A stretch of 64,000 bases of DNA from Balaenoptera acutorostrata (GCF_949987535.1 NC_080078.1:30834942-30898941), one strand, 5' to 3'. Positions 13,254 to 25,348 are shown, numbered from the stretch's first letter. Notes: generated from the sequence alone by a model not told the origin. Numbers and translations are program-made.

Positions 13254-14546
13254 TTCATTTTGTTTTTTTAAGTGGGAAAGGAGGAGTTTCACAGCATTAC
13301 CCTTATTGCTGAGTATTTGTGCCAAAGATGTGAGATGATAGCACACAGGATCATATTCCGTATGGTGAATTTCTTCTTCCCTTGCTCCAGAGTGTTCAAG
13401 AATAAGTATCCATCTGCAATTCCTGTAAGATAGCAAATGGCTCTTTGCAAGTGAGTCGACATGAGCATGCAGCAGAACCAAGAGATTGCAGTGATGCTTC
13501 TGAAATCTGGGACAGTAGTGAGAACAACTACTGAACCCTTTCCTTCCACAAGCATCTACACTGACTCATGATGTACCTTGAGGTTTCTTGCCCCTGTTGA
13601 CCTGGTACCTGGGGTCTTTACCAGGGGGTGGGAGTGGCGATGGGGCAGATTTAGGTTTTGGCCTTAGCTCTCCCTTTTGGCAGAGTGATTGGGTGCCTTT
13701 GAGGAGGTCAGCCAGTTACGCTGTGTCTTTGGCTCCCCACCTTCCATGCGGCATGGAGACACAGCCCACGTACAGGGGAGATTTGAAATGGAAGGGTCTC
13801 AATTCTTAGGGAAAACAAAGTAATTTTTTTAAAACTATGAGAGTTTATCATCATTACTTACTGAAGGAAAATATAGTGTTGGAAGCAAGACTGAAAGGAG
13901 ATGTATTCGGGCTCGAGAATAGCTCCTGTTGTATTTCCTATTATGTCCTGTCACTCAGTCGAGCATTGCCTCTCTGTCTCAGATTTGTTCACTATCAACA
14001 TTTCCCTGTGAACGGCATTTCACGTGGTTGCTTTGATTCCTCTTTGGCCTGATTTATTAGGCTTGGTTGATGCAAAGCTAACCTCTGTATGAAATCAAGA
14101 ACAATTTATAACCTTCCCCATCAGCAAATATCCAGAACATTATTCACAATAAATGAGTTAGTTGGTCCTTTTCTTTGCCTCTGGTTGAAGAGGCTAAAGC
14201 AGGGCAGGTTATTTTAGCCATAGATACCTCTCCCTAACTTCAGGCACTGAGAAATATATTGACCTGTTTCTTACCTTTGATGGCTTAAAGAAATGGGACG
14301 CAAACAGTTTGCAGTCAACTGGCAGAGTGCAGCTGGCCCTTTTTCTGCTGAGCAAATAGAATATCTCATCCCTATTCCATCTTCACATGGGAACATAAAC
14401 TCCCAGAGCTTCTAGATAGATTAATCCCTCTCTTCACTTCTTCCAGCTTTCTTTGTAAGCTGTCTTATCATCTGAGAGGCCTTCACATTAAGAACCATGA
14501 TTACAATTTGAAATCACATCATTTATTTTACCAGTTGGATCATTTA
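13254..14546. other. Intron sequence, apparently non-repetitive
   Basis: No gene or repeat recognised. 14050-14520 is balanced, non-repetitive sequence that could hold conserved non-coding DNA. This cannot be tested without alignment. Confidence 0.4.
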
Positions 14547-14745
14547 GTAATTCAGAGCTAGACTTTGGGGTCAGATGACCAAGATTAAATTGTTTCTCCA
14601 CCTTGGGGACGTCATTTCCTCTTTGGGAAGTATTTTCCTAATCTGAAAACTGAGTTAATAGTACCTGATATTAGATTATTGGGAGCATTAAATCTGATAA
14701 CTCTTGTAACGTGCTGAGTGCAGTGCCTCATTAAGAAATGCCAGG
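14547..14745 (+). repeat. MIR SINE
   Basis: Plus-strand MIR: CTTTGGGGTCAGATGACC, then TCCTAATCTGAAAACTGAG, then AGTGCAGTGCC near the end. Confidence 0.65.
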
Positions 14746-15352
14746 CATTTGCTTTTATTCTATTTTCTTTTTAATGAGGACATTGGCATCTTATAAATAT
14801 CAGGTCATTTGTTAAAACAAGAAAACTGTATTATCCAAAAACTACCTTACGAGCTCTGTTAGCCCAAATTTCCCTTACACTTGACCTTTATGAGAAAGAG
14901 ACAGGTAAAAGAAATACCAATAGAAAGAACATTTTCAAAATTCTACCGCTAGGCAGAATCTACGATCAGCACTCATCTTTATCTCAACCCTATAATTTTG
15001 ATCTTTGGGCAAAGATTATTGATGTTCAGGGTGATGGTACCAAAACCCTGCCAAGGTCAGCATCACACATCAAGATTCAACACGTATCAAGATATCATCT
15101 CCTTATTAAGGCAGAGAAATGGACCAACATATTAAGTTTTCAACATTGACTTGAAGGGAAAATATTGGTTAGTTATAGGATGAAAACTGTTAGCTAGATA
15201 GGTCTATTGATTATACCTTTCTTCCTTCTCATCTTTCTGGTTGACAACATTGGATTCTTGTTGATCTTGGGCTACATTATATCAAAAGTTGGAGTACTGT
15301 GGGGCTCTGTGGTGTTGTGTAAAGTGTTCTTTATTCTTTGTCCTTGTTAAAA

Positions 15353-15353
15353 A

Positions 15354-15416
<63 letters not shown>

Positions 15417-15426
15417 GAGGGAGAGG
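15353..15426 (+). repeat. Compound microsatellite (GT)n(GA)n
   Basis: A GT run of about 20 bases passes directly into about 50 bases of GA with a few GGA interruptions. It accounts for the Ser-Leu and His-Thr runs in the minus-strand open frame at 15282-15833. Confidence 0.95.
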
Positions 15427-16731
15427 AGATAGAAGATAACCATTAGGGGTAATAGACTTGGAGGGAGGTTTCTGGTGATGTTCTGTACCTTGATTTGGTA
15501 AGTGGTTACATGGGTATGTTCAAATTGTAAAACATTAATTGAGTGGTAATCCATAATGATTTGTCCACTGTTCTTATGTCTTAAAATTTTACTAAAAATG
15601 TATCTGTGAGACATGCATGCACACAAATACATATTTACAACAAGGGCCTCTTTTTTTCCGTGTCTAGTGGAGACACAGTCCCAAAACATCTTGGCATCTC
15701 CTTCCTTCCATGTTGATTCTTGCTGCCGACAGGCCCATATTTCTCCTTGCACCTGGTATTCTTCCATTGCCTCCGTCAGGTGGTGCAGTGGGAGACATGC
15801 AGACTTCAGAAGCAGAGAAACCAGTGTTTGCATCTTGGGTGTATTTTTTTTATAAGCCTCAGATTTCTTGTCTGCAAAATGGTTGCTGTGAGGATTAGAG
15901 ATGATTCAGGTAAACCGTTCTTAGTATTAGCCTTGCACTTTTTGGATTCATCTCTTGGGCAGACACAACTCCTTTTCAGCCCCCAGTCTGAAAAGACATT
16001 GACTTTTGTAGAGCAACCTTTTGATAGTTAGGAAATCGGTTCCATGCTTGGGAATTACCCCTTCTAGAATGGTTGTATCTACCCAACCTAGATCTGAGTT
16101 CACCAGGATCCTCCTAGAACTATTTAAGACCATTATCTCTGAACTGGGTAAGCAGAGTAAACAGATATCATGTAAGTGAGAACTTCTCTTTCTTTGCTTT
16201 TATTTAAGCCAAATGTATGCAACTTGAATGTCTAGTCATTTGCTTCTATTTGGGGTCATTGGTTTTATTTTCTCAGCTTAGCTCAAAGCGGGGGTGACTA
16301 GATATTTTTAGTATGCTGCTTTTTAAATATGTGTGGGCATATTTGTTTACTTTCATATGCCCTCATTTATTTTTGCTGCATTTGGCCAAGGTATAAAGTA
16401 GCCATTATCAGGTAGATACTATTCTTAGTGAATAGGCGGAATTCCACAGGAGTGCCTAATGATATACAAAGAAAATGACATTATTCTAGTTGCTTTTTTT
16501 CTTCTGAATTACAGATGGAAGTGAGTAGGCTATGATACGCAACCACATAACGAATATTTTAAAAAAAGGAAGAGGTAGCATGTGTTTGGGTCATCTTTAT
16601 TGTTCTTTCACCAGTAAAGTTTTGAGAGCTCTGGGACAAGCCATGGCTGTTTTTTCCATAATTAGTAACCTGGTGGCAGGCACCAAATTATGTGCCCAGT
16701 GAAAAGTCAAGTCCCCAATACAATGTCTCCG

Positions 16732-16898
16732 AGTGGGGTCCATGGAACAACTGCACCAGTAACACCAGACATGCTGGTTCAAAATACAGATTCCTGGGCA
16801 CCATATCCAGAGATCCTGATTCAGTGGGGCTGGAGTGGAACTCGGGTATATGCCTTTAAAAAGCTCATTTAGGTGATTCTGATGCTCACCAAATTATC
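16732..16898. mobile_element. MER5A-like hAT MITE
   Basis: Recognised from the order AGTGGGGTCCATGGAACA, CTGGTTCAAAATACAGATTC, CTGATTCAGTGGGGCTGG and AGGTGATTCTGATGC, as in the short non-autonomous hAT-Charlie element MER5A. Confidence 0.7.
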
Positions 16899-17024
16899 AA
16901 ATTACTGCCTCCCGCACTCTAAAAGTTTGGAGCACGGAAAATCCCTATGTGAGATTGTAGGGATTCTGGAAGAGGAAGAGTGATATCTAGATCTTGCAAG
17001 ATAAACCGACAGAACTAGCATATT

Positions 17025-17253
17025 GGGGGATGGACTGGGAGTTTGGGATTAGCAGATGCAGACTGGTGTATATAGAGTGGAAGAACAGCAAGGTCCTGCT
17101 GTACAGCACAGGGAACCATACTCAGTATCCTGTGATAAACCACAACAGAAAAGAATATGAAAAAGAATGTATATATGTGTATAACCGAGTCACTTTGCTG
17201 TACAGCAGAAATTAACACAATATTGTAAATCCACTATACTTCAATTAAAAAAT
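17025..17253 (+). mobile_element. L1 3' end, 5'-truncated
   Basis: Plus-strand tail with CTGTACAGCACAGGGAACC, GAGTCACTTTGCTGTACAGC and CACTATACTTCAATTAAAA. A target-site duplication with one mismatch (CTAGCATATT at 17015-17024, CTAGCACATT at 17254-17263) fixes the ends. Confidence 0.87.
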
Positions 17254-18149
17254 CTAGCACATTTTATTTCTTTAAAAAATCTTTTGGTTGTTTAAAATAG
17301 AAAATACTATGAAATGTAATAGAAAAAGATCACTTGTAATCCCATCACTACCATAATATTTTGTTTTTCAATGTATAGTTTTTCAACTTATTTTTTTCCT
17401 CATGAGTATCTTTTACGGTCGTCTTGTGCATGTTTGTGTCCTGCTTTTATTCACCCAGTGTCTAAACCTAAACATTTCCCATGTTATTACAACGTCTCCA
17501 TAAACGCTTTTTTCTTGGTTGTAGAATATTCTATCTTTCTTATCAGTGTATCTTGGTACCCAGGTAGAATAGTGGTGTTGATGATTTCTATTTCCAAAGA
17601 AAGATGAACGCTGCTATTTTTCCTTCAAAGTTGTTACTCCGGCCAAATGATTAAGAACCCTCCATTTGCCAGAATCTACATGATGGTGATTACCTATGGT
17701 TTTAGCCAGATAATGACCTCATTCCAATGTATTTTCCTTTTAAAACACTAATAATCACTTCTGACGATGAAGACAGATAGGAACCAGAGGATAAATTGAA
17801 GTTTCTTCCCTTTCCATATGGAGAACCATATAGAAATGAACATGTAAATTATTTGGCCCCATAGCTGGATGTTGTAATAACACCATTTGGTTTATTCTTA
17901 TTGATGGCAAGGGACTCGAGCTATCCAACTTAACTGAGGAGCATACTCAGAATTGGGCAAATCAGGCAACTTTTGCCAATAATTTAGTTTCTGGCAGAAC
18001 CTCATGGAGAGTCAGGTTACTCTTTAGAGTGTGTGTGTGTGTGTGTGTGTGTGAACACATGAGTGTACATGTGAGGGAAGGCACACATACTGGTGTGTGT
18101 GCATTTGTAGCTGAAAGAATGTCTCATCAAGAATAAGCCTATCAGGGAA
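17254..18149. other. Intron sequence with a (GT)n tract
   Basis: 17264-17600 has old LINE-like wording (CATTTCCCATGTTATTACAA) too decayed to place. A GT run lies at 18029-18053. Nothing else recognised. Confidence 0.4.
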
Positions 18150-18427
18150 ATCCTGGTGCTCCTTGGCTTGTGGAAGCATCACCCTGAGCTGTCTCTTCCT
18201 TCATCTTCACGTGGTGTTCTCCCTGTGTGTGTCTGTTTCCAAACTCCCTCTTTTCATAAGGACAGCAGCCATATTGGATTAGGGCCACCCTAATGACCTC
18301 ACTTTAAACTTGATTTCCTCTGTAAAAACTCTGTCTCCAAATACGGTCACATTCTGAGGTAAGAGAGGTTAGGACTAAACATATGGATTCTGTGGGTGTG
18401 GTGGGGGATACAGTTCAACCTATAAAG
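18150..18427 (-). mobile_element. MaLR (MLT1/MST) LTR fragment
   Basis: Minus-strand wording: CCTTGGCTTGTGGAAGCATC, TCATAAGGACAGCAGCCATA, GTCTCCAAATACGGTCACAT, and the end TTCAACCTATAAAG. The subfamily is unclear. Confidence 0.7.
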
Positions 18428-18546
18428 AGGCATATTATTTAACAATAACCCTCAAAATATAAAGATAAATCATCCTACATATGAAAATATACACTGAATA
18501 ATGGTACTGAAAAAATAAGAGAATTACACAGTGAAAGAGTCTTTGC

Positions 18547-18567
18547 CTGCCTACCTATCTATCTATC

Positions 18568-18608
<41 letters not shown>
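18547..18608 (+). repeat. Compound microsatellite (CTAT)n(AC)n
   Basis: A short CTAT tetranucleotide run leads into 18 AC units (18573-18608). Confidence 0.95.
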
Positions 18609-18610
<2 letters not shown>

Positions 18611-19520
18611 CTTGTATATGTATGTATAATGTAGTGGCTGCCTATGAAAGAAGGAAGAAATAGGATACAGTGGAGTAGAAGCTAGACTTCTTTGAATGTA
18701 TACTATTTTTATAGATTTGATTTTAGAAATATTTAAATATTTATCTAATTATGAGAAATGAAATAAAAAGCAATTCCTAAGTATTAAAAGTAAAGTAAAA
18801 CAAGTAAATCTAATTTTTGCAATAACCACACAGAAAAGAACTATTCCAAATGACTTTAAAACAGAACTTTGTATATACGACGTGGAATAATGCATCCTAA
18901 GGACAAAAGGAATAGCAAAAAATCTTGTTTTCAGTATTTTCAGGGATAGTAATAATAATATTGTTTTTCTGAGACTTGTATGCGTATAGTGTGGGATAAA
19001 GAAATATAGTAATTATGTTGATGGCATGGAGAATGAGCCTGTTGTCATAAGAGAAAGAAGAGACCTGTGAGATTGAATCCTGAACTTGAATAAAAAGTAT
19101 CAGGATGAACTTATGATGTATTTTAACTTAAAATATGTATACTCTGGAATACTAGTCAACCTCGTAACAATAAGCGCCTCTAGAATCAGATTTTGGTTTC
19201 AAATACTATTTTGCATTGAGAGAAACCACTGGGAAAGTAGCTCTTTCAAGGTGTGGGGGCTGATCCTTCCTAGAGCATCATTTCAGAGCAGAGACCAAAG
19301 CAGTTAGAAAGACTGAAGGTCAAAAGAACCCAGAAGCCAACCCGAAGTCCCCAATGGCCAGAGATGGAACAATTTGGGCATTAATAAGGATACTAACATC
19401 AATATCAGATTTCACTTTCTATGTGTGCGTGTGTGTGTATTCATATACATACATATATGTATATCAAATGTCTCTATGTATACAGAACTTTATAGTTCCC
19501 AAGTGTGTTTGAATACATTC
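18609..19520. other. Intron sequence, A/T-rich
   Basis: No gene or family recognised. 19423-19465 holds a short TGTG/CATA alternating tract. Confidence 0.4.
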
Positions 19521-19960
19521 ATTCATTCAGTGACTATTTATTGACTGCTTAGATGGCTGGTACTGCACCAGATGATGAGGATACAGTATGAAAAGACCCC
19601 AGCTTCAGACACCGATATACAGGAGAAAAAACTAATGATAGATTTTAAAAAGTGCTATGGAGGAAGAAATAAAAGCAGAGAGCCATGGTAAAGACTAATG
19701 GGCAAAGACCCTTCTCTAGAAAAGGAAGATGGCTCAGTGCAGGTGACACTTAAGTTGAAATCCGAAAGATGAAAAGGAGCCACTGAAGATGGGAAGAGTC
19801 AGGGGAAAAGCATTCCAGGATGAAGGAACAGCAAGTGCAAAGACGCTGAGGCCAGAAAAAGCTGATCACGGTCTGGAAACTGTCGAGGTCTGTTGTGGTT
19901 AGGGAACAGTGAGTGAGAGGGAGAGTGGCCCAAGGAATTCGATCTAATTTGGCTTTCAGA
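19521..19960 (+). repeat. Ancient interspersed repeat, family uncertain
   Basis: Starts with ATTCATTCATTCAGTGACTA and continues with CCAGATGATGAGGATACAG, AAAGTGCTATGGAGGAAG, AGCATTCCAGGATGAAGGAA and CAGCAAGTGCAAAGACGCTG. The same order of phrases recurs at 40475-40830, so it is a dispersed repeat. I could not name it. Confidence 0.55.
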
Positions 19961-20109
19961 ATAACCGTGTCGTCTGTCCTTATTGTTCCTCTCATTTCAT
20001 AGATGGGAGAACCAAGGCAGCCCTCTTGTGTCATTGCTAGTAAGTCACGGAACAGAAGCTCGGATTCTTTTCATCAGACTGCAGAACTGGTGTTCCTCCA
20101 AGCAGATAA

Positions 20110-20793
20110 ACTAAAACCTGTTATAGTCGAATGAGAGTGGTGAGAGTGGACATCCTTGTCTTGTTCCTGATCTTAGTGGAAATGCTTTCAGTTTTTCACC
20201 ATTGAGTATGATGTTTGCTGTGGGTTTGTCATATATGGCCTTTATTATGTTGAGGTAGGTTTCCTCTATGCCCATTTTCTGGAGAGTTTTTATCATAAAT
20301 GGGTGTTGAATTTTGTCAAAAGCTTTTTCTGCATCTATTGAGATGATCATATGGTTTTTATTCCTTAATTTGTTGATATGGTTTATCACATTGATTGATT
20401 TGCATATATTGAAGAATCCTTGCATCCCTGGGATAAACCCCACTTGATCATGGTTTATGATCCTTTTAATATGTTGTTGGATTCTGTTTGCTAGTATTTT
20501 GTTCAGGATTTTTGCATCTATGTTCATCAGTGATATTGGTCTGTAATTTTCTTTTTTCGTGATATCTTTGTCTGGTTTTGGTATCAGGGTGATGGTGGTC
20601 TCATAGAATGAGTTTGGGAGTGTTCCTTCCTCTGCAATTTTTTGGAAGAGTTTGAGAAGGATGGGTGTTAGCTCTTGTCAAAATGTTTGATAGAATTCAC
20701 CTGTGAAGCCATCTGGTCCTGGACTTTTTTGTTTGTTGGAAGATTTTTAATTACAGTTTCAATTTCATTACTTGTGATAGGTCTGTTTATATT

Positions 20794-20827
<34 letters not shown>

Positions 20828-21232
20828 ATTTATTTATTTATTTTTGGCTGTGTTGGGTCTTCGTTTCTGTGCGAGGGCTTTCTCTGGTTGCGGCAAGCGG
20901 GGGCCACTCTTCATCGCGGTGCGCGGGCCTCTCACTATCGCGGCCTCTCTTGTTGTGGAGCCCAGGCTCCAGACGCGCAGGCTCAGTAATTGTGGCTCAC
21001 GGGCCTCGTTGCTCCGCGGCATGTGGGATCCTCCCAGACCAGGGCTCGAACCCCTGTCCCCTGCATTGGCAGGCAGACTCTCAACCACTGCGCCACCAGG
21101 GAAGCCCTGTTTATATTTTCTAATTCTTCCTGGTTGAGTCTTGGAAAATTGTACCTTTCCAAGAATTTGTCCATTTCTTCGTGGTTGTCCATTTTATTGG
21201 CATAGAGTTGTTTGTAGTAGTCTCTTATAAAC
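20110..21232 (-). mobile_element. Internal L1 fragment (ORF2 reverse transcriptase), split by a SINE
   Basis: On the minus strand, 20111-20527 encodes an L1 reverse-transcriptase segment with [36 protein letters not shown] and [14 protein letters not shown]. The frame stays open upstream through [10 protein letters not shown] to a TGA near 20680. The element continues to about 21232 on the far side of the SINE at 20798-21106. The catalytic FADD motif and the 3' end are missing, so it is an internal, dead fragment rather than a normal 5'-truncated copy. Confidence 0.85.
20798..21106 (-). mobile_element. CHR-type SINE inserted in L1
   Basis: A long T run is followed by the reverse SINE body (GTGTTGGGTCTTCGTTTCTG ... 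GGGCTCGAACCCCTGTCCCC ... CCACCAGGGAAGCC). A perfect 15-bp target-site duplication, CTGTTTATATTTTCT, lies at 20783-20797 and 21107-21121. The intact duplication and low divergence point to a young insertion. Confidence 0.95.
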
Positions 21233-22531
21233 CTTTGTATTTAAACCTGTTCATAGTCTTAGTCTCCTCTTACCTCACTCTTCTTACAACCAGAGAGGTC
21301 AGTTTACGCTGTGCACGGCATGACCAGCGGGAGGGTCTTGTGTTGAAAAAAGAAGTGAGATTCCATATGCTTCTCAAACCAATGTCAGCGTTACTTCACA
21401 GGTTTTGCTGTAGGAGTAGGAAATGTGGGTACAACTTTTTAAATGTCTTACAAGTGTCTGTGGGTACATAGCAGAATCCACTGTCACATCCTGCTGCTCT
21501 CCCTCTGTCTTGCTGAGTAACCTGCCATTTGAGATGGAGAACCAGAGCCACGTCATGCCATCAGAACAGAGATTAAGACATCACTGGTTCCGGTGGAGCA
21601 TCGGCTCGGCAGCTCAGAATACGAAGCGAGTTGCTTTCATCTTCTGAGAGACGCCTACTCTTGATTCCCTGTTTTCTCTTCTCCAAAGAGCAAAGTAATG
21701 AAAAGCCTTCTGGAGGAATGTTCCGACTGGCACAGTTGTTTTCATGGTGAACTTGACCCAGGTCACAGAGTGGGAGAAATTTGATGTTGTCACTGAGGAT
21801 AGATCTTTTCTTTGGGAGGAGAAGGAGGAGGAGGGGAAGGAGGAAAAGGAGGGGGAGAAGACCTGTGGAGCACTATGCATACTCACGATAATCCTTACAA
21901 AAGCCCAGCCAGGCTAGGAATTGCCAGGCTAGGAATTATAACCACCTTTCTACAAATAAGCACACTGAGGCTAAGTGAGGTTAGAAGACCTGCTCAAGTT
22001 CACACAGACAAGAAGCTGAACCAGGCCTGTGCAGCCCCCATTCCCTGAATCACACAGCTTCTCCATGGATGCTTTGAAATGTGAGTGGTTGGTGCTTTGC
22101 AGTGTTCTAGAAATGTAGCATCCAAAAAATGTAGCATCCAATTGTTTCATGTTGCACAGAAGAGGCTCAGAAAGGTGAAGAATGTGTCCAAGCTCACGCA
22201 GCTAATAAGCAGCAGAGCCAGGATCCAAATTCTAACTCCAAGTCCACTGCCTTCTCAAACCATTGCTGCCTTGTTCTTGCCAAAGCTCTTTTTTCTTCGA
22301 TACCTCTGTGGTCAAGGTCCAGGATCAGCATAATTGAGAACCTCCTTCTTTTGTGAATTAGAAAGGATTTTCAGTTTGCTTATAGTTGGGACTGAGGTTA
22401 TAAGAGGTATATATTCACCAAAGTCTACTTCCCTGGGGAAAGTCAACAGATTGAACTGAAGTGTGTGTGTGCGCGCACATGCGTGTGAGGAGGGATAGAG
22501 GGAGGACTGGGAACATTTACATATGTGCCAG
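21233..22531. other. Intron sequence with MIR relics and short tandem duplications
   Basis: Minus-strand MIR relics are at about 21880-22030 (CACACTGAGGCTAAGTGAGG) and 22136-22275 (AGAGGCTCAGAAAGGTGAAG). A GGA-rich patch lies at 21818-21860. Two perfect 15-bp direct duplications are present: GCCAGGCTAGGAATT at 21908 and 21923, and AAATGTAGCATCCAA at 22111 and 22127. No gene recognised. Confidence 0.55.
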
Positions 22532-23068
22532 TGTTGGGGAAGGAAAAATTCTCCTCTGCTCTTTCTAGGTTCTTCGGGCTGGTCTAAGAATTAAATTGAC
22601 ATGAGACACATTAACAACAGAAAACCAGATTTAATTGCTTATGTACGGGGGCTCCATAAGAATACAGGACCCAAGGACTAGTCAGGCAGTTGAGGCTTAT
22701 ATGTTATCTGCGAGGAGAAGAGGATAGGGGTTTGGGACTTCAAAAGAGAGGAAGGCAATTTACAGGAAGATGCAAACGAGCAAATGTTTGCTGGGCCACC
22801 TACAGACAGAGCGAGGACTTTGATCAAACCAGCCTTGCTAGGTTCCTCCCTGTCTACTACACCGAGTTCATATACTGCCATACACCGAGTTCATAATTAT
22901 CTGTTGTAATAGTTCTTTCTGGAACAGGTCCTCTATCTAAATCCTTTTAGGCAGTTAGGAGGAAGGTCAAAGGTTCTTCCCGAATCTTTGGGCCTTGATT
23001 GCTTTAGCTCGAAGCAATTCGCATGCCAAAGAGGCACGTTTTGGGGCGGCAAATTTTGCTCTGCTACA
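22532..23068. mobile_element. Probable endogenous-retrovirus LTR (solo)
   Basis: A block of about 537 bp bounded by TGTTGGGGAA and CTGCTACA, with LTR-like wording (AAGAATTAAATTGACATGAG, CAAAGAGGCACGTTTTGGGG). No retroviral coding sequence is attached. No target-site duplication was seen, so the edges and family are uncertain. Confidence 0.5.
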
Positions 23069-24895
23069 ATAGTTAAAATTCAGTGGCAGAGTTGCCCAAA
23101 CATGTGCTTGAGCTCTGCCTTCAACTCTCAACCGTGGAGTGGGTGGTACGCTATACACTGAGCAGCTAGACGTGCACACAGCTCTTCTTTACAGCCTGCA
23201 CACCTGCTCCAGGACACGTAAAGGGCTTTACGCAATACCTGGCAGATGGCATGCCGTGAATGCTATTAATTTTTATTATAATTTGCTCACTTAGAATGAG
23301 GTAAATAATATTTCCTCAGTTTTACAGATTAAAAAATTATTTAGAGATTTAACTAACTTCCTAAAATCAATCAATTAGCAAATACCCAAGGACTCAAATC
23401 CAGATCTGTTTACGGCTTGAACCCGGGGTCTTGCAGGCCGGCTTCATGTTGAATGGGTGCCATGTAACACACTGGTCGATTAGGGGTTAATCACCGTGCT
23501 CCATTAGGGAATGCAGAGAGTTAACTTCCTCTTTGTTGTTGGAAGCAGAGGCAAGACTGGACGAAGTTCATATACAGCAATGAGCGGAGCCTAGGCAAGA
23601 TAAACTATTCTGTATTCCACTAATGTGGCAGCCTTTCCCTGATAACACATGGATTTCGAGATCTCATTCCTCACCCAGTGTGCTGCCAGGCCGGCCACCT
23701 GATGGATAGTGGCTTCCCTCCGAGGGATGAATTAGCAAGTCATGCCCGCTGAACAGCTTCAGAGGACCTGCATCCTTTGTGAGGTGGGGGGATGTAGGGG
23801 CACCTGCCTGAGATTCCATTACTGGAATTGGAGCGCTCCCTCCCAGTTTTCTGTAAATCTGCTGATGACATCAGTCGTGTTGGACAAACAGACGTGGCTC
23901 TGAGTATTCCTGGATGCTGATTGCTCTCGGCACACTGGTCTGGGTCCAGGTCTTAATTTATAATGATGACTGATGGATGACGTGGGAATGCCAGTGCCAT
24001 TGAAAGAAAACTTTCATGTTATTCATGGTTCTCCTGAAACGAGAGGCACAGCAGGGCCAAGGGAGGAGAGCTACCTGGTTTGGGTCGGGAAGCGGAAGCT
24101 GGGAGGAGGGAAAATTTCAGGACAGACCTTTTATTGGGGTTTCCAAGGGAAAGGCAAGACAGTGTAAACAGCTTGGGACTAGCTACTTTGAATAATTTTG
24201 GCGGGCTCTACACTATAGGGGTGTTGTGTAGTTGCCCAGCACCTGGTCCTTGGGTGATTAAGGCAGTATTGCCTCCTGGAATTTATGGGCCAGATGGAGG
24301 CTGTGTGGCTCCAGATGGGTTTGTTTGCATCAGGGGGCGCTCCCGAGTCCTTGCGGTATCGAAGAATTGGAGCGCCCCAGAGGGTGCGGTTTCTCCCACT
24401 AAAAACTCAGAAAGTCTGTTAAGGATGTCAAAACGTCATACTATATAGAAAATTTAAAATATGTATAATATACACATGTAACTCTGAGTTGGTTCAGGAT
24501 TTTGGACCTTTGGGTTTTCTGTTGGGTTCTAGCAAAGGATCAGAAGATGGGGTGTCTGATAGTCCCTTGTTTTGTGACACGAGACCAGTTAGTCTCCCTT
24601 GCACATATGAGAGAGTTGGGTTGCATCAGTGTTTCCCAGAATGTGGGATGCGTCAGGTGAATAAGATGCTTTTAGGTAGTGTAGCCCCAGCATGAAAGAA
24701 CGGGGACTCACAGAGTGGGCGTGCACTAATGCTGGGATATAAGAATATGGTTTGTTTTATTTTTATGGTGAGAACTTATGTAAGTGACAGTTTCCTATTT
24801 ATGCTAGCTATAAAATTTCCCTTAAAATAGCTTAATTACATTTTAAAAGTTGAGTTGATTTATAGACAAATAATAAGTAATCCCAAATATCTGTG
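23069..24895. other. Mostly non-repetitive intron with candidate regulatory sequence
   Basis: Apart from a MIR relic at about 23225-23430, this 1.8 kb shows no repeat. It contains the near-palindrome CTGATGACATCAG at 23861-23873, an AP-1/CRE-like core, and a CTCF-like motif at 24327-24340. No gene recognised. Confidence 0.4.
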
Positions 24896-25348
24896 ATTGA
24901 AGGGAAACTGTGATTATGGAGTTGTCTGTTTCTCCCTTTCGTACTTCGTATGTTTGGGGATTCTATTATTAAGTGCATACACATTTATGAATATTCCATC
25001 TTCCTGATGAATTGACCTTTTATCATTATGAAATGTCCCTGTGGTAAATATTCTGTGTCTTGAAGTCTGTTTTATCTGATGCTACTACGGACGCTCCAGC
25101 CTTCTAACGCTTACTGGCTGTGTGGTATATCTTTCTCCATTAATTCACTTTCAATTTGCCTGTCTTTATATTTAAAGTACATCTCTTAAAGATAGCAAAT
25201 AGTTGGTCTTGCTTTTTCTAACCCATTCTGATAATCTCTGCCCTTTAGTCCAGTACCACTAAATGTGACTGTGGATGTGTATGGATTAGGTATACCATTT
25301 TATTACTTTGTCTTCTGTATTTCTCCCGTTTTTTATTCTTCTCTCTTC

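Larger units (their letters stand above)
14746..17014. other. Intron sequence between MIR and L1
   Basis: Apart from the microsatellite at 15353 and the MITE at 16732, no gene or family was recognised. Confidence 0.4.

Noticed and set aside
15282..15833. 183-codon minus-strand frame
   Set aside because: The Ser-Leu and His-Thr runs are the translated (GT)n(GA)n microsatellite; no domain is present.
20111..20527. Reverse-transcriptase-like open frame as a host or retron gene
   Set aside because: The residues are L1 ORF2, the catalytic FADD segment is absent, and the flanks are L1. It is a dead element.
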